64,000 nt of DNA from Natronorubrum thiooxidans (GCF_900156475.1 NZ_FTNR01000005.1:186001-250000), one strand, 5' to 3'; counted from the stretch's first letter, positions 24,471 to 33,920 are shown. Notes: generated by a model not told the origin, from the letters alone. Numbers and translations are program-made.

Positions 24471-25070
24471 ATGCCGACCGCCAGAACGCTCGTCAACGCG
24501 ATCATCGGTGCCGTCGTCAGCGTCGTGCTCTCGTTTATCCCGCTCTCGACCATTCTCGGCGGCGTCGTCGCCGGCTTCCTCGAGGGACCGGACGTCCGCG
24601 AAGGCTCGATCGCCGGCGCGATCGCGGGTGCGATCATGTTCCTGCCGTTCGCCGGCCTCGCGCTCGTCGGGATCGGGATCCTCGGCTTCGGGATGGGGGT
24701 CGCTGCGGCCCCAGTCGAGGGGTTCGTCGTCGCGGCGTTTGCCATCCTCGTGTTCGTCTCGATCCTGTTCGTCTACACCGTCGGCCTGTCGCTACTCGGC
24801 GGCTATCTCGGCGCGTATCTCGCCCGGGAGTACCCCGAGCAACACGCCGACACCCTCGAGACGATCGGCCGCTCGCCGTCGCCGGCGCGGACGGGCTCGA
24901 TCGAACCCACGCGGCCGCCAAGTGCCAGTACTGATCGCTCGAGTCGATCCGATCGTCGGACGGCCGACACGGATCGCGACCGTGGAACTGATTCCCTCGA
25001 GACGGACGATTCGTTCGAGACGGGTGACTCGAGTCGATCCGACCGCGAAAACGAGCGGGACCGACGGTAG
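24471..25070 (+). CDS. DUF5518-type membrane protein with disordered tail
   Basis: A 199-residue protein with four glycine-rich membrane spans in the first 125 residues, starting MPTARTLVNAIIGAVVSVVL and including ILGGVVAGFLEG, GAIAGAIMFLPFAG and LSLLGGYLGAYLA. This matches DUF5518-like small membrane proteins of haloarchaea. The final 75 residues are Ser/Arg/Asp-rich and repetitive (SRSDRR, SLETDDSFETGDSSRSDREN) and likely extend into the cytoplasm. The ATG at 24471 is preferred to an upstream frame from 24450. It follows the AI-2E gene by 85 bases on the same strand. Confidence 0.75.
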   Translation: MPTARTLVNAIIGAVVSVVLSFIPLSTILGGVVAGFLEGPDVREGSIAGAIAGAIMFLPFAGLALVGIGILGFGMGVAAAPVEGFVVAAFAILVFVSILFVYTVGLSLLGGYLGAYLAREYPEQHADTLETIGRSPSPARTGSIEPTRPPSASTDRSSRSDRRTADTDRDRGTDSLETDDSFETGDSSRSDRENERDRR

Positions 25071-25127
25071 TGTATCCGATCGCAACCTGTCTGCGGGTGC
25101 GCCGGCAACCAGTGACGGGAGACCGTC

Positions 25128-26453
25128 TTACTCGTATCGGAGCGCGTCGATCGGGTCCGTCCGCGCCGCTTTCCAGGCCGGGTACAGCCCGGAGGCGATC
25201 CCGACGAGGATCCCGACTGCAACTGCCAACGCAACGTACTCGTAGGGGTAGACCAGCGGTAGATCGATGTACCACGCACCCAGATAGCCGGCGACGAGAC
25301 CCAGTACCGTCCCGAGGATCGCGCCGACCACACCGAGGATCACCGCTTCGGCAAGGAACAGCCCCAGAATTTCCCGGTTCTGTGCGCCGATGGCTTTCAT
25401 GATCCCGATCTCGCGGGTCCGTTCGGTCACGGAGACGAGCATAATGTTCGCGATACCGATCGAGCCCACCACGAGCGAGATCGCCGCAATCCCGACGATG
25501 AAGTTCTGCAACAGGTCGAGAACGTCCTGGAGCTGTTGGAGGAGTTCCGCGCTCGTCTGAAGCGTTATCTCGAGGTCATCACCCAGCAGTTCACTTGCAT
25601 CTGATTCGTCGCTCTCGAGATACGCAATCGCGCTCTCCTGGGCGCGATCGACCGCCGCTTCGTCGGCCGATTCGGCTTCGACAACGATCGCTAGGAAGAG
25701 CGCACCGTCGCTCATCCCGGCCGTGTCGGTGGTGTTCGCGTCGTCACCGCTGCCATCGCCACCGGGGCCGCCGTCGCCGATCGCACCCGGGAACGCGCCG
25801 GCGGCATCCTCGGTGTAGAACGGGTCCGTCGGCACGTAGACGCGTGGCGAAGGCTCGAACCCTTCGAACGGACTCAATCCTTCGGAGGTGTCGGTGATCC
25901 CGACGACGGTGACGGTCGTCTGTTGGCCACCCTGCAAGGCAATCGTCAGTTCGTCGCCGACGCTAACGTCCTCCTCGAACTGCCCAGCCACGGCCGGGTT
26001 GATAACCGCCTCGCGTTCACCCTGTTCGAACTGGCGGCCCTCCTCGAGGGTGTTCTCCCTGATATAGGGCGGCCCGGCTGCGACCAGAGCATCGCTCTGG
26101 GGTGTGATCTCCCCCTCGTAGACGAGCGCCTGCGTCGACAGCGGCATATAGCCGTAGGCCGCCTCGATGTCCTCGTCGTCGTCCAGCGTCTCGAGGTCGT
26201 TCTGACTGAATACGGGTTGGGCGCCGGCGAGTGGGCCGCCTTCGGTTCCCGGTTCGGCGGCCCAGCCGTAGCTGTTGCGCTGGTCGTCGGGGCTGATGTC
26301 GCCGATGACGCCCGCCTGCAGGCTCGCGCCCAGCGTGACGAACGTGATCACCGCCGCGATGCCGATGATGATCCCCAGCGTCGTCAGCGACGAGCGCAGT
26401 TTGTGCCCACGGATCGACCGCCACGAGAGGCGCAGACTCTCTCCGGGCCGCAT
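25128..26453 (-). CDS. MacB/FtsX-type ABC transporter permease
   Basis: A 441-residue permease of the MacB/LolCE class, which extracts or exports lipids, peptides or drugs. The N-terminal helix reads [21 protein letters not shown] large extracellular domain (about residues 45-300) includes the Gly/Asp-rich stretch [18 protein letters not shown]. The C-terminal FtsX domain has three helices ([60 protein letters not shown]). [15 protein letters not shown] is the coupling helix. The start overlaps the stop of its ATPase gene by one base, so the pair is coupled. The exported molecule is unknown. Confidence 0.92.
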   Translation of the reverse strand: MRPGESLRLSWRSIRGHKLRSSLTTLGIIIGIAAVITFVTLGASLQAGVIGDISPDDQRNSYGWAAEPGTEGGPLAGAQPVFSQNDLETLDDDEDIEAAYGYMPLSTQALVYEGEITPQSDALVAAGPPYIRENTLEEGRQFEQGEREAVINPAVAGQFEEDVSVGDELTIALQGGQQTTVTVVGITDTSEGLSPFEGFEPSPRVYVPTDPFYTEDAAGAFPGAIGDGGPGGDGSGDDANTTDTAGMSDGALFLAIVVEAESADEAAVDRAQESAIAYLESDESDASELLGDDLEITLQTSAELLQQLQDVLDLLQNFIVGIAAISLVVGSIGIANIMLVSVTERTREIGIMKAIGAQNREILGLFLAEAVILGVVGAILGTVLGLVAGYLGAWYIDLPLVYPYEYVALAVAVGILVGIASGLYPAWKAARTDPIDALRYE

Positions 26454-27217
26454 CAGGAACTCGCCTCGCTGCCGGCGGGGCTCGGGGTGCCGTCACCCGC
26501 GTCGTCGAGCGTTTCGATTCGCTCGATCTTGCCGTCGAGCAGGTGGACGATCCGGTCGGCGCGTTCCGCGACGTGGCGTTCGTGGGTGACGACGACCATC
26601 GTCGTCCCGGCGTCGTGAAACTCCGCGAACAGATCGAGGATGTCGGCTTCGGTCTCCGTATCCAGGTTTCCAGAGGGCTCGTCGGCAAGCACGATCGCCG
26701 GATCGTTGACCAATGCGCGCGCGAGGGCGACCCGCTGGCGCTGGCCGCCCGACAGCTCGTTCGGCAGGTGATCTTCGCGGTCGGCGAGTCCGACCCGCTC
26801 GAGCAGTTCCCGGGCCCGGTCGTGTCGTTCGGTCCGACTGACGTCCTGGAACAACTGCGGGAGAGCGACGTTCTCGAGGGCAGTCAGTCTGGGCATGAGG
26901 TTGAACGTCTGGAAGACGAAGCCTACCGTCGTCCCCCGAAGCGTGGTTCGCTCCCGGCTGTCGAGGGCGGCCACGTCCTGGTCGTCGACGACGACGGTAC
27001 CCTCGGTTGGCGTATCGAGACAGCCCACGAGGTTCATTAGCGTCGATTTCCCCGAACCGCTCGGGCCCATGATCGCCGTATACGATCCTCTCGGGATCTC
27101 GAGGCTGACGCCATCCAGAGCGTGGACGGGCTCGCCGAGCTGGTAGGTTTTGCGAACGTTCTCGAGGGCGACCGCCGTGCCGGTGCTGGATTCCCCCTCG
27201 GATGCGGGTGTTGCCAT
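26453..27217 (-). CDS. LolD/MacB-type ABC transporter ATP-binding protein
   Basis: A 254-residue ATPase partner of the MacB-type permease. Walker A is [16 protein letters not shown]-loop [18 protein letters not shown], signature [16 protein letters not shown], Walker [13 protein letters not shown], and the H-loop is [16 protein letters not shown]. All are intact. The N-terminal 15 residues ([14 protein letters not shown]) are a short disordered extension. The ATG at 27217 is chosen; a longer frame to 27376 reads as non-protein. Its stop overlaps the permease start. It is divergent from rpiA with a 162-base gap. Confidence 0.93.
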   Translation of the reverse strand: MATPASEGESSTGTAVALENVRKTYQLGEPVHALDGVSLEIPRGSYTAIMGPSGSGKSTLMNLVGCLDTPTEGTVVVDDQDVAALDSRERTTLRGTTVGFVFQTFNLMPRLTALENVALPQLFQDVSRTERHDRARELLERVGLADREDHLPNELSGGQRQRVALARALVNDPAIVLADEPSGNLDTETEADILDLFAEFHDAGTTMVVVTHERHVAERADRIVHLLDGKIERIETLDDAGDGTPSPAGSEASS

Positions 27218-27379
27218 ACTGACTCGTATACAGCCCTGGGGAAAAAACCTCGAGCCAAACGAGCGGTCAGTTCGCTGTACGGTCTGCCCGAACTGCCCGC
27301 TCGAGACCGTCGTTTGCTCACCTGCTCGACGGGCCACGAGATTGCAACGTTTTTCCCGTCCCCGTGCGCCGTACAACGC

Positions 27380-28087
27380 ATGAAGACGGCAGGCGGATCA
27401 AACGCGGCGAAACGACGTGCCGGCGAACGCGCAGCCGAGGCGGTCGAGGACGGGTTCGTCGTCGGCCTCGGAACCGGCTCGACGGCCGCCTACGCGATCG
27501 ACGCGATCGGACGGGCCGTCGACGACGGCCTCGAGGTAGAGGGGATTCCGACCTCGTTTCAGTCCCGTCGACGGGCGCTCGAGGCCGGAATTCCGTTGAC
27601 GACACTCGATGCGGTCGACGGCGTCGACCTCGCGATCGACGGCGCGGATCAGGTCGCTGACGACCCGGATGCGAGCGGCTACGGCGCGCTCATCAAGGGT
27701 GGCGGTGCTGCACACACGCGCGAAAAACTGGTCGATGCGGCGGCCGACCGGTTCGTCATCGTCGCCGACCCCTCGAAGCTTACACCAACGCTCGAGCGGG
27801 CGGTCCCGGTCGAGGTCATCCCCGACGCACACACTGTCGTCGCTGACCGACTCCGTGACCTTGGCGGCGAGCCGACGCTTCGCGACGCCGAACACAAAGA
27901 CGGGCCGGTCGTCACGGATAACGGAAATCTCGTGATCGACTGTGCGTTCGGCCTGATCAACGAGCCGGAGACGCTCGCGACGCAGCTCTCGAGTGTGCCA
28001 GGCGTCGTCGAACACGGGCTGTTCGTCGGGCTGGCCGACGCGACCTACATCGGGACGGCCGACGGCGTCGACGTGCGAGAGTACTGA
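27380..28087 (+). CDS. rpiA: Ribose-5-phosphate isomerase A
   Basis: A 235-residue enzyme interconverting ribose 5-phosphate and ribulose 5-phosphate, the source of ribose for nucleotides in haloarchaea. Motifs: GFVVGLGTGSTAAYAID (about residues 25-41), the catalytic DLAIDGADQVADD, ALIKGGGAAHTREKLVDAAA with the catalytic Glu/Lys pair, and ADPSKLTPTL. The C-terminus VVEHGLFVGLADATYIGTAD is typical. The ATG at 27380 is chosen over a longer upstream frame. Its stop lies five bases before the frameshifted paralogue on the opposite strand. Confidence 0.96.
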   Translation: MKTAGGSNAAKRRAGERAAEAVEDGFVVGLGTGSTAAYAIDAIGRAVDDGLEVEGIPTSFQSRRRALEAGIPLTTLDAVDGVDLAIDGADQVADDPDASGYGALIKGGGAAHTREKLVDAAADRFVIVADPSKLTPTLERAVPVEVIPDAHTVVADRLRDLGGEPTLRDAEHKDGPVVTDNGNLVIDCAFGLINEPETLATQLSSVPGVVEHGLFVGLADATYIGTADGVDVREY

Positions 28088-28092
28088 CCGCG

Positions 28093-28295
28093 TTACTGTT
28101 CTGACGGTCGCTGCGCTGTGTATAGCTCGTCGTCTCGGCTGAACAGGAGCCCTCGAGGCGAGCCATCGGAACGGTCCAGGGCCGGAGCCGCCCCGTCTCG
28201 GGGGTGTCGAACGCGAGCCGTTCGCCAGCGTCGATGAGCTGCCTCGGGAAGACGGCCTCGAGCAGTCCGATGCTGATCGCCAGCGCGCGGATCAC
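28093..28295 (-). pseudogene. Frameshifted repeat-domain membrane protein, coupled to the next gene
   Basis: The frame starts with GTG at 28295, overlapping the preceding gene's TGA, so it is translationally coupled. It encodes [35 protein letters not shown], then RPWTVPMARLEG, a clear paralogue of the neighbour's [20 protein letters not shown]...ARLEG. After ARLEG (near 28155) the frame runs into antisense of rpiA. Adding one G to the GAGGGC run there continues as LLFSRDDELYTAQRPSEQ and stops at 28093. A single-base loss in a G run best explains the break. It may be natural or a sequencing error. Confidence 0.65.
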
Positions 28296-28717
28296 GCGGC
28301 CCCGTCGCCGGCGGCGTCCGCGCTGTCGTCGGGCTCAGTGCCCGTCTTCGAGAGTGCGACGACGACAAGATACACCACGCCGAGCAGTCGGGCAGCAGGT
28401 TTCACCCACGGTTTCGACTGCAGTTCGTCGTGGTTCGCATATACCAGCCGCTGGCTCTGGTTGATGATCGGCTGTGGGACGAACACGAGCACGACACCGG
28501 CGGCAGCGAGCAGCACGCACGTGGGTGTCCACTCCGACTTTCGACGGGCGAGCAGCCAGACGAAGAGCGCTCCCTCGAGTCGGGCACCCCATAGCGCCCA
28601 CGGTCGGATTTGGGCGTCCTCGGCGTTCTCGAGGGCGATTCGCTCACAGGCGTCGATCACCGGTTGCGGTTTCGCGATCTCGGCGATCCCGAACGCGATC
28701 AGTAGTCTACGTAACAT
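28292..28717 (-). CDS. Small membrane protein with two copies of an ID/NQ-ACERI repeat
   Basis: A 141-residue protein starting [20 protein letters not shown]. It holds two versions of one unit: [20 protein letters not shown] then [20 protein letters not shown], and [20 protein letters not shown] then [20 protein letters not shown]. Each unit has a polar helix and a hydrophobic end that could be a membrane span. The two-unit pattern and the coupled third unit (28295) suggest tandem duplication. No family function is recognised. A disordered [15 protein letters not shown] tail ends the protein. Confidence 0.7.
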   Translation of the reverse strand: MLRRLLIAFGIAEIAKPQPVIDACERIALENAEDAQIRPWALWGARLEGALFVWLLARRKSEWTPTCVLLAAAGVVLVFVPQPIINQSQRLVYANHDELQSKPWVKPAARLLGVVYLVVVALSKTGTEPDDSADAAGDGAA

Positions 28718-28840
28718 ACCCACTGTACATCGGCATCCGTGAAAAAGCTCCACTCGTGGTGGGTGAGACGGCGATGCTCGACAGGCGTCGATGAACACCT
28801 TTTCAACGCCCTCACGCTAGTTTCCGGTGGAGACGATTCG

Positions 28841-29902
28841 ATGCCCGAGACATCCGACAGAAAAGACGATCATATCCGCATTATCGAAGAAGAGGACGTC
28901 GAAACCTCGGGAACGGGGTTCGCCGATATCGAGCTCGTTCACGAGGCGCTCCCGGAGGTCCATCGCGACGAGATCGATACGTCGACGACGCTGTTCGGCC
29001 ACGAGCTAGCGGCCCCCATCGTCATCGAGAGCATGACCGGCGGCCACCCGAACACGACGAAAATCAATCGCAACCTCGCCCAAGCCGCCCAGCAAATGAA
29101 CGTCGCCATGGGCGTCGGCAGCCAGCGCGCTGGCCTCGAACTCGACGACGAGGACCTCCTCGAGTCCTACACGGTCGTCAGAGATGTCGCCCCCGATGCG
29201 CTCCTGTATGGCAACGTCGGCGCGGCGCAGTTGCTCGAGTACGACGTTGACGACGTCGAGCGGGCCGTCGAGATGATCGATGCCGACGCGATGGCCATCC
29301 ATCTGAACTTCTTACAGGAGGCTGTCCAGCCCGAAGGCGACGTCGACGCGCGTGGCTGTCTCGCCGAAATCGAGCGGGTCGCTGCCGACCTCTCTGTTCC
29401 GATTGTCGTCAAGGAGACGGGCAGCGGCATCTCGCGGGAGACGGCGATGCGACTCGCCGACGCCAGCGTCGATGCGATCGACGTCGCCGGACAGGGTGGC
29501 ACGACGTGGTCCGGCATCGAGTCCTACCGGGCGGCCGCCGTCGGCGCTGACCGGCAGGAAGCGATCGGCCAGTGCTTTCGCGCCTGGGGCGTCCCGACGG
29601 CGGTCAGCACGCGTGAGGCTGCGTCCGTCCACGACTGTGTCATCGCCAGCGGCGGCGTCCGGTCGGGGCTAGATATCGCCAAAGCAATCGCCCTCGGAGC
29701 CCGCGCTGGCGGCCTCGCAAAGCCGTTTCTCAGTCCAGCCGGCCAGGGAACCGAGGCTGTTGTCGACTTACTCGAGACGCTCGAACTCGAACTCCGAACG
29801 GCGATGTTCGTCACCGGCTCGGCGTCGGTCGAGGAGTTACAGTCAGCCGACCACGTGGTCCTCGGCCGAACAAAAGAGTACCTCGACGGTCGACAGCAGT
29901 AG
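28841..29902 (+). CDS. fni: Isopentenyl-diphosphate delta-isomerase, type 2 (FMN)
   Basis: A 353-residue flavin enzyme converting IPP to DMAPP, a key step in archaeal isoprenoid lipid synthesis. It starts at the ATG at 28841. Motifs: RKDDHIRII (substrate region), [48 protein letters not shown]-like (written [15 protein letters not shown]), [15 protein letters not shown] and [14 protein letters not shown], then [19 protein letters not shown]. These are the hallmark FMN- and Mg-binding sites of Fni/IDI-2. Length is normal. It is transcribed divergently from the repeat-domain membrane protein. Confidence 0.96.
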   Translation: MPETSDRKDDHIRIIEEEDVETSGTGFADIELVHEALPEVHRDEIDTSTTLFGHELAAPIVIESMTGGHPNTTKINRNLAQAAQQMNVAMGVGSQRAGLELDDEDLLESYTVVRDVAPDALLYGNVGAAQLLEYDVDDVERAVEMIDADAMAIHLNFLQEAVQPEGDVDARGCLAEIERVAADLSVPIVVKETGSGISRETAMRLADASVDAIDVAGQGGTTWSGIESYRAAAVGADRQEAIGQCFRAWGVPTAVSTREAASVHDCVIASGGVRSGLDIAKAIALGARAGGLAKPFLSPAGQGTEAVVDLLETLELELRTAMFVTGSASVEELQSADHVVLGRTKEYLDGRQQ

Positions 29903-29959
29903 CTGCCCGCTTCCGTTTTCGACGACAGCCGAGCCAGCGGCTGTCTACCGTAGCGTCAA

Positions 29960-29966
29960 TAAAAAA
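29960..29966 (-). terminator. T-run terminator of the histone-fold gene
   Basis: Six to seven A bases on the + strand (taaaaaatact area) become a U-run on the transcript of the minus-strand gene ending at 29984, about 18 bases after its stop. Confidence 0.5.
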
Positions 29967-29983
29967 TACTCGAGTCGCGTACC

Positions 29984-30151
29984 TTACAGGTCGCGGGGCT
30001 GGACCGTCTTCCGGTCGTTTGCTTCTGCACGTCGTGCAGCGTCCTCGAGCAGCTCATCGACTTCCTCGTCGAGTGCTTCGTAGAAGTCCGAAGCGACGTT
30101 TTTGTCATCGAGCGCTTCCTTCACGGCGGCTTTGACGATAAGATCTGCCAT
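29984..30151 (-). CDS. DUF1931-type histone-fold protein
   Basis: A 55-residue protein: MADLIVKAAVKEALDDKNVA, then DFYEALDEEVDELLEDAARR and EANDRKTVQPRDL. This is the DUF1931 archaeal family with a histone-like helix pattern and the end motif NDRKTVQPRDL. It is short, acidic and probably binds DNA or another partner as a dimer. The start at 30151 is fixed by the TATA element aatataaatatt at 30177-30188. Longer frames run into non-coding DNA. It is preceded by a 480-base gap. Confidence 0.88.
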   Translation of the reverse strand: MADLIVKAAVKEALDDKNVASDFYEALDEEVDELLEDAARRAEANDRKTVQPRDL

Positions 30152-30176
30152 ACGATATACGCGTTCCGCGTTCCCC

Positions 30177-30188
30177 AATATAAATATT
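30177..30188 (-). promoter_or_regulatory. TATA element of the histone-fold gene
   Basis: aatataaatatt reads as a strong TATA element on either strand. It lies about 30 bases before the ATG at 30151, the leaderless distance, and thus supports that start. Confidence 0.7.
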
Positions 30189-30633
30189 GTGGTTACTCTC
30201 GGGAATACGGGGGCTGCAGCGGTTGACCCGCCTGTTTCGACGGCACTCACCACCGGAAAGTATATGTTTGATGAACCGAGGATCTGCGTTCGAGTGCTGT
30301 CTGTGGGCGGAACCCCGCTCGCGCGCGGTGTCTGTCCGTCGTGTGCCCTTTCACACGGACCGACGGAATCGAGATACTCGTTCCCAAAGGCGTGTCCGCA
30401 CGAACTCCTCGAGGTGAGGTTCGCGGAGACGGTCCCCGATACGGGATTCGTCGCCGACTGCTAGGCAATAGTGGTCGAGCGAGCGATTGGAATCAGCTGT
30501 CTCGGAAACACGTGTGTGAGTTCCGGAAAATATTATTGGTAGATCGAAAATCCAAACATTGTTTGGAGAAGGTTATTTACCTATTCACCGGGTAGCGTGT
30601 AGTACCGGCCCCAGCCGGTGTGACCACTGCCCA
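30189..30633. other. Largely non-coding gap with a weak zinc-type frame
   Basis: 445 bases. The only candidate gene is the + frame 30264-30464. It could instead be an RNA: the TATA-like aaagtatatg at 30257-30266 would start transcripts near 30290. An AT-rich stretch at 30527-30585 (with ttatttacc) looks like the promoter of the zinc-finger gene at 30634. Confidence 0.35.
30264..30464 (+). CDS. Possible CPxC-containing small protein (doubtful)
   Basis: A 66-residue frame from the ATG at 30264: MFDEPRICVRVLSVGGTPLA, then RGVCPSCALSHGPTESRYSF and ACPHELLEVRFAETVPD, ending VADC. CPSC and CPHE could be zinc ligands, and small CPxCG-type zinc proteins are common in haloarchaea. Against it: no TATA element at leaderless distance, an ordinary GC background and no recognised family. 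Treat as a candidate only. Confidence 0.25.
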   Translation: MFDEPRICVRVLSVGGTPLARGVCPSCALSHGPTESRYSFPKACPHELLEVRFAETVPDTGFVADC

Positions 30634-30783
30634 ATGCCCAAGTGTGACCACTGCGGCGCGCACGTTTCCGAGCGCTTTGCACGTGTCTTCGCCGACCAGA
30701 ACGGAGAAATTCGCGCGTGTGTCAGCTGCTCGGCCAACGCAGGGATTGCAGAAGCCGCGAAAGAGCGCGCTCGCGGCGCCTGA
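30634..30783 (+). CDS. Small CPxCG-type zinc-finger protein
   Basis: A 49-residue protein: [20 protein letters not shown], then [20 protein letters not shown] and ends AAKERARGA. Two CxxC pairs (CDHC and CVSC) make one zinc ribbon. This is a recognised kind of haloarchaeal micro-protein, and several of these affect growth or stress traits. Function here is unknown. The AT-rich ttatttacc about 60 bases upstream is its likely TATA element, which would give a leader. It precedes a GIY-YIG gene by 152 bases. Confidence 0.82.
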   Translation: MPKCDHCGAHVSERFARVFADQNGEIRACVSCSANAGIAEAAKERARGA

Positions 30784-30935
30784 TCCACTCAAGAACAGCC
30801 ACCGATTACCACGTGCCCCCATTGCGTTGCGTTTCCGTCTCGTTTTCCAGAGATGCGATACCGGGTCCCGTACTGATGCCTATTCTCGTCGAACCGGAGG
30901 GACGAAATCCGTCGACGGCGTACGTTCGCCAGTCG

Positions 30936-31184
30936 ATGTCAGAACACGTTGTCTACGTGCTCGAGTGTGCCGACGGCTCGTTGTATACCGGGTATACGTC
31001 CGACCTCGAGCGACGGGTTCGCGAACACAACGCCGGCGACGGGGCAAAGTACACTCGCGGACGGACGCCGGTCGAACTCAAATACACCGAGCGGTTCGAA
31101 TCGAAATCGACCGCGATGTCCCGCGAGTACGAAATCAAGCAACTGACGCGCCGCGAGAAAGAGCGACTCGTCGGCCTCGAGTGA
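30936..31184 (+). CDS. GIY-YIG nuclease-domain protein (UPF0213 type)
   Basis: An 82-residue single GIY-YIG domain. The N-terminal core is [20 protein letters not shown], where the family GIY...YIG appears as YVL and YTG. It is followed by [20 protein letters not shown] with the catalytic Arg, and [20 protein letters not shown] carries the catalytic Glu. Length fits the stand-alone UPF0213/YhbQ group, which cleaves branched or damaged DNA in bacteria. The ATG at 30936 is chosen over longer frames that precede the domain with Arg-rich sequence. Confidence 0.88.
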   Translation: MSEHVVYVLECADGSLYTGYTSDLERRVREHNAGDGAKYTRGRTPVELKYTERFESKSTAMSREYEIKQLTRREKERLVGLE

Positions 31185-31359
31185 GACGGGCTGCTGTCCC
31201 ACTGTCTCGGCGCGACCGCAGGACGGCTTGCGGTCGCCCCGAAAATGGGGACCGCAGACCGTATACATCTGTACTCCCGGTGGGACGCGACAGTGATCGT
31301 CTTGTTTCAGTAACCAGTCCACAAAGCAGATACTCTTTCACCTCGTTTCTTGGTATCAT
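31185..31359. other. Intergenic region before the membrane-anchored protein gene
   Basis: 175 bases with no gene. gatactctttc at about 31328 is a weak promoter-like stretch before the ATG at 31360. Confidence 0.35.
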
Positions 31360-32355
31360 ATGGATATCGACATCGTCGACGATCTCAAACGGCCGGCGTA
31401 CACCGGCGAAAACCGGTGTGGGCCGTGTACGGTACTGAACCTGCTCATCGCGGCCGTAGTCGGGTCACTCGTTGCACGCCGATCACGCCTCGGTGGGCTG
31501 CTCGCGGTCGGGCTGTCGATCGGCCTGATCTATCTGCGCGGCTATCTCGTCCCCGGAACGCCGACGCTCACCAAGCGATATCTCCCGCCAGAGGTCCTCC
31601 GCTGGTTCGGCAAGGAGCCGGAACCTGACCTCGCGAGCGGGTTCGGTGCTGGCACGACCGACCCCGCGAACGAGGTGACCCAGCCCCCATCGGCGGACAA
31701 CGATGAGGATGCGGTCCGCAGTGCCGACGATGAGTCGGCGGTCGCGCCAGCGAGGGATGCTACCGACGAGACCGGCGACACCGAGACGAACGTAACGGCC
31801 GCGGACGCTGCCGATTCTGCTGTCGAGGACTCGGTTGTCGACCTCGAGACGTACTTCCTCGAACACGAGATCCTCGAGCCCTGTGCCGACAAAGACGACC
31901 TCTGTCTCACCGACGAGTTCGAGCGCGCCTGGTTCGAGCGGATCGAGACGCTGGACGACTCGGGCCTCGACGCCGAGGCCGTCATCGACGCGTTCGGGTT
32001 CGATGCCGACCCCGAGGCGTTCGACCTCGAGACCCGCGGCGACGCCCACGTACTCCGATCCGACGCCGGCGTAGCCGGGCGCTGGCCGTCCCGTGCCGCG
32101 TTGCTCGCCGACGTCGCCGCCAGTCGCGTCCTCGAGACATGGACACCCGCCTGGGACGACCACGACTCCGAGACGAACGGCCGGATCTGCAATAGCCTCC
32201 GAATGTTCCTCGAGACGTGTCCAACCGGCGGCACGGTCAGCATGGGTGAGGAAGTCGTCGAATCCTGCTGCAGTGCACACGACGTGGTTGCTGTGACCTG
32301 CGATGAGACGGGCGAACGGCTCTTCGAGCAGCGACTCGACACCGTCGACGTTTGA
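31360..32355 (+). CDS. Membrane-anchored conserved haloarchaeal protein
   Basis: A 331-residue protein. N-terminal Cys motif RCGPCTVLNLL, then two membrane spans (LLIAAVVGSLVARR and LLAVGLSIGLIYLRGYLV) within residues 24-65, then TPTLTKRYLPPEVLRWFGKE, then an acidic disordered region (about residues 90-165). A folded C-terminal domain follows, with LETYFLEHEILEPCADKDDL, ETWTPAWDDHD, NSLRMFLETCPTGGTVSMGE and ESCCSAHDVVAVTCDETGE. The several Cys could bind metal. It resembles haloarchaeal conserved membrane proteins; I do not know its function. Confidence 0.75.
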   Translation: MDIDIVDDLKRPAYTGENRCGPCTVLNLLIAAVVGSLVARRSRLGGLLAVGLSIGLIYLRGYLVPGTPTLTKRYLPPEVLRWFGKEPEPDLASGFGAGTTDPANEVTQPPSADNDEDAVRSADDESAVAPARDATDETGDTETNVTAADAADSAVEDSVVDLETYFLEHEILEPCADKDDLCLTDEFERAWFERIETLDDSGLDAEAVIDAFGFDADPEAFDLETRGDAHVLRSDAGVAGRWPSRAALLADVAASRVLETWTPAWDDHDSETNGRICNSLRMFLETCPTGGTVSMGEEVVESCCSAHDVVAVTCDETGERLFEQRLDTVDV

Positions 32356-32432
32356 GACGAGGGGTCGACGCGAGTACTGTCAGCTGTTGTAGACAACGCC
32401 GCCTTTTTCGTCGGTGACGGAGACCCACACGT

Positions 32433-33833
32433 ATGGAGACGATCAGCTTCGGTACCGATGGCTGGCGGGCGACACTCGAGGAGTTTACGACGCCGCGGGT
32501 TCGGATGGTCGGCCAGGCCGTCGCGACGTATCTACAGGACGAGGGACTCGAGGGGACGGTCGTCGTCGGCTACGACGCGCGCGAGACCTCGCGCGGCTTC
32601 GCCGAGGAGTTGGCTCGAACGCTGTGTGCCAACGGCTTCGACGTCATCGTGCCGGACCGCGACCGGCCGACACCGCTGGTCGCCCACGCTATCGTCGAGC
32701 GCGAACTGGCGGGGGGGGTTGCGATCACGGCTTCGCACAACCCACCGGAGTACAACGGCGTGAAGTTCATTCCCGCCGACGGCGCGCCGGCGCTGCCCGA
32801 GGTGACAGACGCCATCGCGGATCGTCTCGCCGAACCCGAGGCGCTCCCCGAAGCCCAACACGGCTCCGTCCGGGAAGTCGACCTGACGACGCCACACGCT
32901 GACGCCGCCCTCGAGTTAGTCGAGGGGATCACTGGCAGTGCCAACCTCTCGGACGCGGGACTGACCGTCGCCTACGACGCCATGCACGGCAGCGGTCGCG
33001 GAACGACTGACGCCATCCTCGAGCGCGTGGGTGTCTCCCTCGAGTGTCTGCGCTGTGAGCGAGACCCGACCTTCGGCGGCGGGGCACCCGAACCCGCCTC
33101 CGAGAATCTCGAGGCGCTGATCGACATCGTCACCGCCGACGGGACCGCGCCGACGCTTGGAATCGCAAACGACGGCGACGCCGACCGCATCGCCATCGTC
33201 ACGCCCGAGCGGGGCTATCTCGACGAGAACCTGTTTTTCGCCGCCCTCTACGACTACCTGCTCGAGGCCGATTCGGGGGCGGTCGTCCGCACGGTCTCGA
33301 CGACCTACCTCATCGACCGCATCGCCGAGGCCCACGGCGAGTCGGTCCACGAAGTCCCAGTCGGGTTCAAATGGGTCGCACAAGCGATGGCCGAGGGCGA
33401 CGCGCTCGTCGGCGGCGAGGAATCCGGCGGCTTCACCGTCCGCGGCCACGTCCGCGAAAAAGACGGCGTCCTCATGGCAGTGCTCGCGGCCGTGATGCAC
33501 GCTGAGGAACCCCTCGACGAGCGCGTGGATCGCTTGCTCGACGAACACGGAACCGTCATCCAGGACAAACTCAGCGTAGCCTGTCCGGACCACGAGAAGG
33601 CTCGGGTGCTTTCGGACCTCGAGGACGAAATGCCCGAGACCGTCGCCGGAACCGACGTCGAGGGCGTCAACACCGCCGACGGCTTCAAGCTCCAGCTCGC
33701 CGACGGCTCGTGGCTGTTGATCCGCCCCAGCGGGACCGAACCTGTGTTACGAGTCTACGCGGAAGCTGCAGACGAGGAACGCGTCGGAGCGTTGCTCGAG
33801 GCCGGCGAGACGTTGCTCGAGCCGCTAGTGTGA
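32433..33833 (+). CDS. Phosphohexomutase (phosphoglucosamine/phosphomannomutase type)
   Basis: A 466-residue alpha-D-phosphohexomutase that moves phosphate between C1 and C6 of hexose phosphates in sugar-nucleotide synthesis. The opening SFGTDGWRATLEEF is typical. The active-site phosphoserine lies in AITASHNPPEYNGVKF, Mg2+ is bound by IANDGDADRIAIV, sugar recognition reads VGGEESGGFTVRG, and the phosphate clamp is IRPSGTEPVLRVYAEAADE. All four domains are present. Whether glucosamine or mannose phosphate is preferred cannot be told; the GEESGG loop and archaeal context fit a GlmM or bifunctional enzyme. Confidence 0.93.
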   Translation: METISFGTDGWRATLEEFTTPRVRMVGQAVATYLQDEGLEGTVVVGYDARETSRGFAEELARTLCANGFDVIVPDRDRPTPLVAHAIVERELAGGVAITASHNPPEYNGVKFIPADGAPALPEVTDAIADRLAEPEALPEAQHGSVREVDLTTPHADAALELVEGITGSANLSDAGLTVAYDAMHGSGRGTTDAILERVGVSLECLRCERDPTFGGGAPEPASENLEALIDIVTADGTAPTLGIANDGDADRIAIVTPERGYLDENLFFAALYDYLLEADSGAVVRTVSTTYLIDRIAEAHGESVHEVPVGFKWVAQAMAEGDALVGGEESGGFTVRGHVREKDGVLMAVLAAVMHAEEPLDERVDRLLDEHGTVIQDKLSVACPDHEKARVLSDLEDEMPETVAGTDVEGVNTADGFKLQLADGSWLLIRPSGTEPVLRVYAEAADEERVGALLEAGETLLEPLV

Positions 33834-33920
33834 GGCGGCTCGTCGGCGGGACGTAGCGCGTTCGCTCGAGTAACCTTTCAAATCGTAAGCGCTTCTATGT
33901 TAGAACACTGACAGCCGCCT

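Noticed and set aside
23156-24745. Long open frame on the minus strand opposite the AI-2E and DUF5518 genes
   Set aside because: It has Arg/Asp/Gly-rich, non-protein-like composition and lies antisense to a clear membrane protein; it is a GC-rich shadow.
30247-30468. Minus-strand 73-codon frame in the gap after the histone-fold gene
   Set aside because: Arg/Thr-rich composition, no promoter element, no known motif.
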